A DNA stretch of 64,000 nt from Rhizobium ruizarguesonis (GTDB lineage Bacteria; Pseudomonadota; Alphaproteobacteria; Rhizobiales; Rhizobiaceae). The notes beneath the pieces are model-generated. The model saw only the letters and a list, made by a program, of their open reading frames with translations, did not search any database and had not been told where the DNA came from. The stretch is from the NCBI RefSeq assembly GCF_012349115.1, contig NZ_PQIG01000074.1:39950-103949 (forward strand). Reading direction: 5' to 3'. Made by a program: the position numbers and the translations under genes. Below, piece after piece: positions 62,784-64,000 of the stretch. Numbering within the stretch: position 1 is the first letter of the stretch; each line of letters begins with the position of its first letter.

Positions 62784-63878
62784 ATGGCGGAAACTCGTTC
62801 CTTATTGGAAGACTTGCCCAAGGCGGGCACCGATCAACACCTCGCCTCCAATGTGGCCGCGGGACATCTGGCGCTGGTGCCGACTTGGCTTCCATTGGAT
62901 GTCGCTTCCGGTCCAAGCTCTAATTCAGCCGGCAGCGGTGGTGACGGGATAAGCGAAGGCGTGATCAGCAGCAACGCGTCGGCCGTTTTCATGCCGTCCA
63001 ATGCCGCTATTGCGGGACCTCATTCGGGTGCCGACGCTTTCCAGGGCAATGATGCGCTCATCAATCAGCATCCCACCGAAATGGCCGGGATAGGCGGGAA
63101 TGGCGGAAGCGGCAATGTTGCCGTCGGCAGCGGCGATGGCACCAATCATGCCGGCACCGGGGGCAGTGGGCTTTTCTACGGTGGACTCGTAAGCACCGAA
63201 GTCGCGCTGTTTGCCCCCGTCAATACCGCCGTGGCTGCAGGCCCCGGCGCGACGGCTCACGCTGACCAATCGAACAACGCCCTGTTCCTACAGGGCGCAA
63301 CCCAGATCGGCGGCATGGGCGGCTCGGGCGGAGACCATAACGTCGCGAGCCATGGCCCGTCGATGAGCCCGGGAACTGCGCTCACATTGACCGGCGACTT
63401 TTATGCAGGTCATGGTGGCGATGGATATTTCGTCGGCACTATGGTTGACGTGAGTATCGCCATCTTCTCGCCGATCAATATCGCCATCGGCGCCGCGGGC
63501 GGCTCGGCGGAGGCCCATCAGACAAACAATGTCATTTTCGATCAGGGAGCTGTGCAGATCGCAGGCATCGGCGGCAATGGCGGTGGCTTCAACCTGTCGT
63601 CAGACACGATTTTCACCGGCAACCATGCGCTCGGCGGTGGCGGTGACGGGGTCGGATCGTCAACCGGCAGCATGGTCGATGTCAATTTCGGCTATTTCCA
63701 TCCCATCAACATTGCCGTTCCCGCCGGTGGGACGGCGGACGCCCAACAGGTCGACCATGTTCTCTATGATCAACATGCGCTCCAGTTGGCCGGCATCGCA
63801 GGCCACGGCGGAGACGGTAACCTCACGGACGCCCATTCGGCTCTCGTAGACGACATTCTGAGCTTCATGCATAGCTAG
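62784..63878 (+). CDS. Four-module glycine-rich repeat protein, probable T1SS substrate
   Basis: A 364-residue acidic protein without a signal peptide or Cys. After about 45 residues come four modules of about 75 residues (starting near 62920, 63150, 63408 and 63630). Each has a Gly-rich opening (GSGGDG, TGGSGLF, HGGDGYF, GGGDGVG), a hydrophobic strand with FxPxNxA (FMPSNAAIAG, FAPVNTAVAAG, FSPINIAIGAAGG, FHPINIAVPAGG), and a closing QxAGIGGNGG-type turn. The C terminus ends in an amphipathic helix (ALVDDILSFMHS), a possible secretion signal. Start at 62784 with GGAG eight bases upstream. No known family recognised. Confidence 0.78.
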   Translation: MAETRSLLEDLPKAGTDQHLASNVAAGHLALVPTWLPLDVASGPSSNSAGSGGDGISEGVISSNASAVFMPSNAAIAGPHSGADAFQGNDALINQHPTEMAGIGGNGGSGNVAVGSGDGTNHAGTGGSGLFYGGLVSTEVALFAPVNTAVAAGPGATAHADQSNNALFLQGATQIGGMGGSGGDHNVASHGPSMSPGTALTLTGDFYAGHGGDGYFVGTMVDVSIAIFSPINIAIGAAGGSAEAHQTNNVIFDQGAVQIAGIGGNGGGFNLSSDTIFTGNHALGGGGDGVGSSTGSMVDVNFGYFHPINIAVPAGGTADAQQVDHVLYDQHALQLAGIAGHGGDGNLTDAHSALVDDILSFMHS

Positions 63879-63927
63879 AGCCTTTCCATTTTTCTTCGAA
63901 GCACGGAAATGCTCTCTTTGTTTCCAC

Positions 63928-63971
63928 GCAATTCCGGACGCAAAACCGCTATGCACTTTTGCTGGAATTGC
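63928..63971. repeat. Palindromic repeat (AATTCC type)
   Basis: Arms GCAATTCC and GGAATTGC enclose GGACGCAAAACCGCTATGCACTTTTGCT, a degenerate core of the element at 32331. It lies 50 bases after the four-module protein stop. Confidence 0.7.
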
Positions 63972-64000
63972 TCTGGCGGATAGCCTCCCCACTTGCATTG

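Noticed and set aside
62784..63878. RTX toxin/adhesin with calcium nonapeptides
   Set aside because: Gly-rich turns are present, but the GGxGxDxxx tandem pattern is not; calling it RTX would be wrong.

Overview
The window reads as a piece of a Rhizobium chromosome (R. leguminosarum / R. etli type). The basis is the high GC content, many short conserved hypothetical families I associate with Rhizobiales (DUF982, DUF2948, UPF0262, TIGR02186, a PodJ-type polarity protein), and a dispersed family of palindromic intergenic repeats resembling rhizobial RIME elements. Assignments rest on reading motifs and gene context; no database search was run.

Positions 1-24700 are ordinary core and housekeeping genes: the end of an amino-acid-binding protein, an S24-type repressor beside a thermonuclease-like protein, a LuxR-type response regulator, pyrD, a MATE exporter, a TPR-methyltransferase, two paralogous YitT membrane proteins flanking an Rrf2 regulator/AhpD-like pair, the Lhr-type helicase with the PdeM-type phosphoesterase of the ligase-associated repair cluster, a TSUP exporter with a TIGR02186 partner, and a very large PodJ-like gene. 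Positions 24800-30720 hold a fatty-acid beta-oxidation operon (acyl-CoA dehydrogenase, thiolase, cupin, FadJ-like bifunctional enzyme). A palindromic operator precedes it, a 32-bp inverted repeat sits inside it, and a hairpin built around the last stop codon closes it. From 30900 to 47000 come a cold-shock gene, a MarR regulator divergent from a GFA-family gene with twin operators, an MFS/TetR pair, a sensor kinase fused to a transporter domain, mscL, an aminotransferase, a GalE-like epimerase, a GGDEF/EAL protein, a 3-hydroxyisobutyryl-CoA hydrolase-like gene and a UvrD-like helicase.

Positions 47100-50630 are accessory. They end in a miniature island of about 1.2 kb whose ends are a 54-bp direct repeat of the 3' half of tRNA-Thr; its only gene encodes a DUF3800 protein. 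Positions 50636-56996 return to a core block: tRNA-Thr, murA, DUF2948, hisD, UPF0262, an LMW-phosphatase-like protein, infA, maf, yacG and tRNA-Phe.

Downstream of tRNA-Phe (57000-64000) lies a second accessory region. It has a RelE/HTH toxin-antitoxin pair with its own palindromic operator, a truncated gene, an IS3-type orfA remnant, and then a type I secretion locus: a HlyD-type adaptor and an ABC ATPase in a likely operon with a glycine/asparagine-rich protein, and a divergent 364-residue protein made of four modules of about 75 residues. The modules lack the RTX calcium nonapeptide, and the ATPase has an altered signature motif and Walker B acid. I consider this locus the best candidate for an undescribed system, followed by the tRNA-Thr mini-island.
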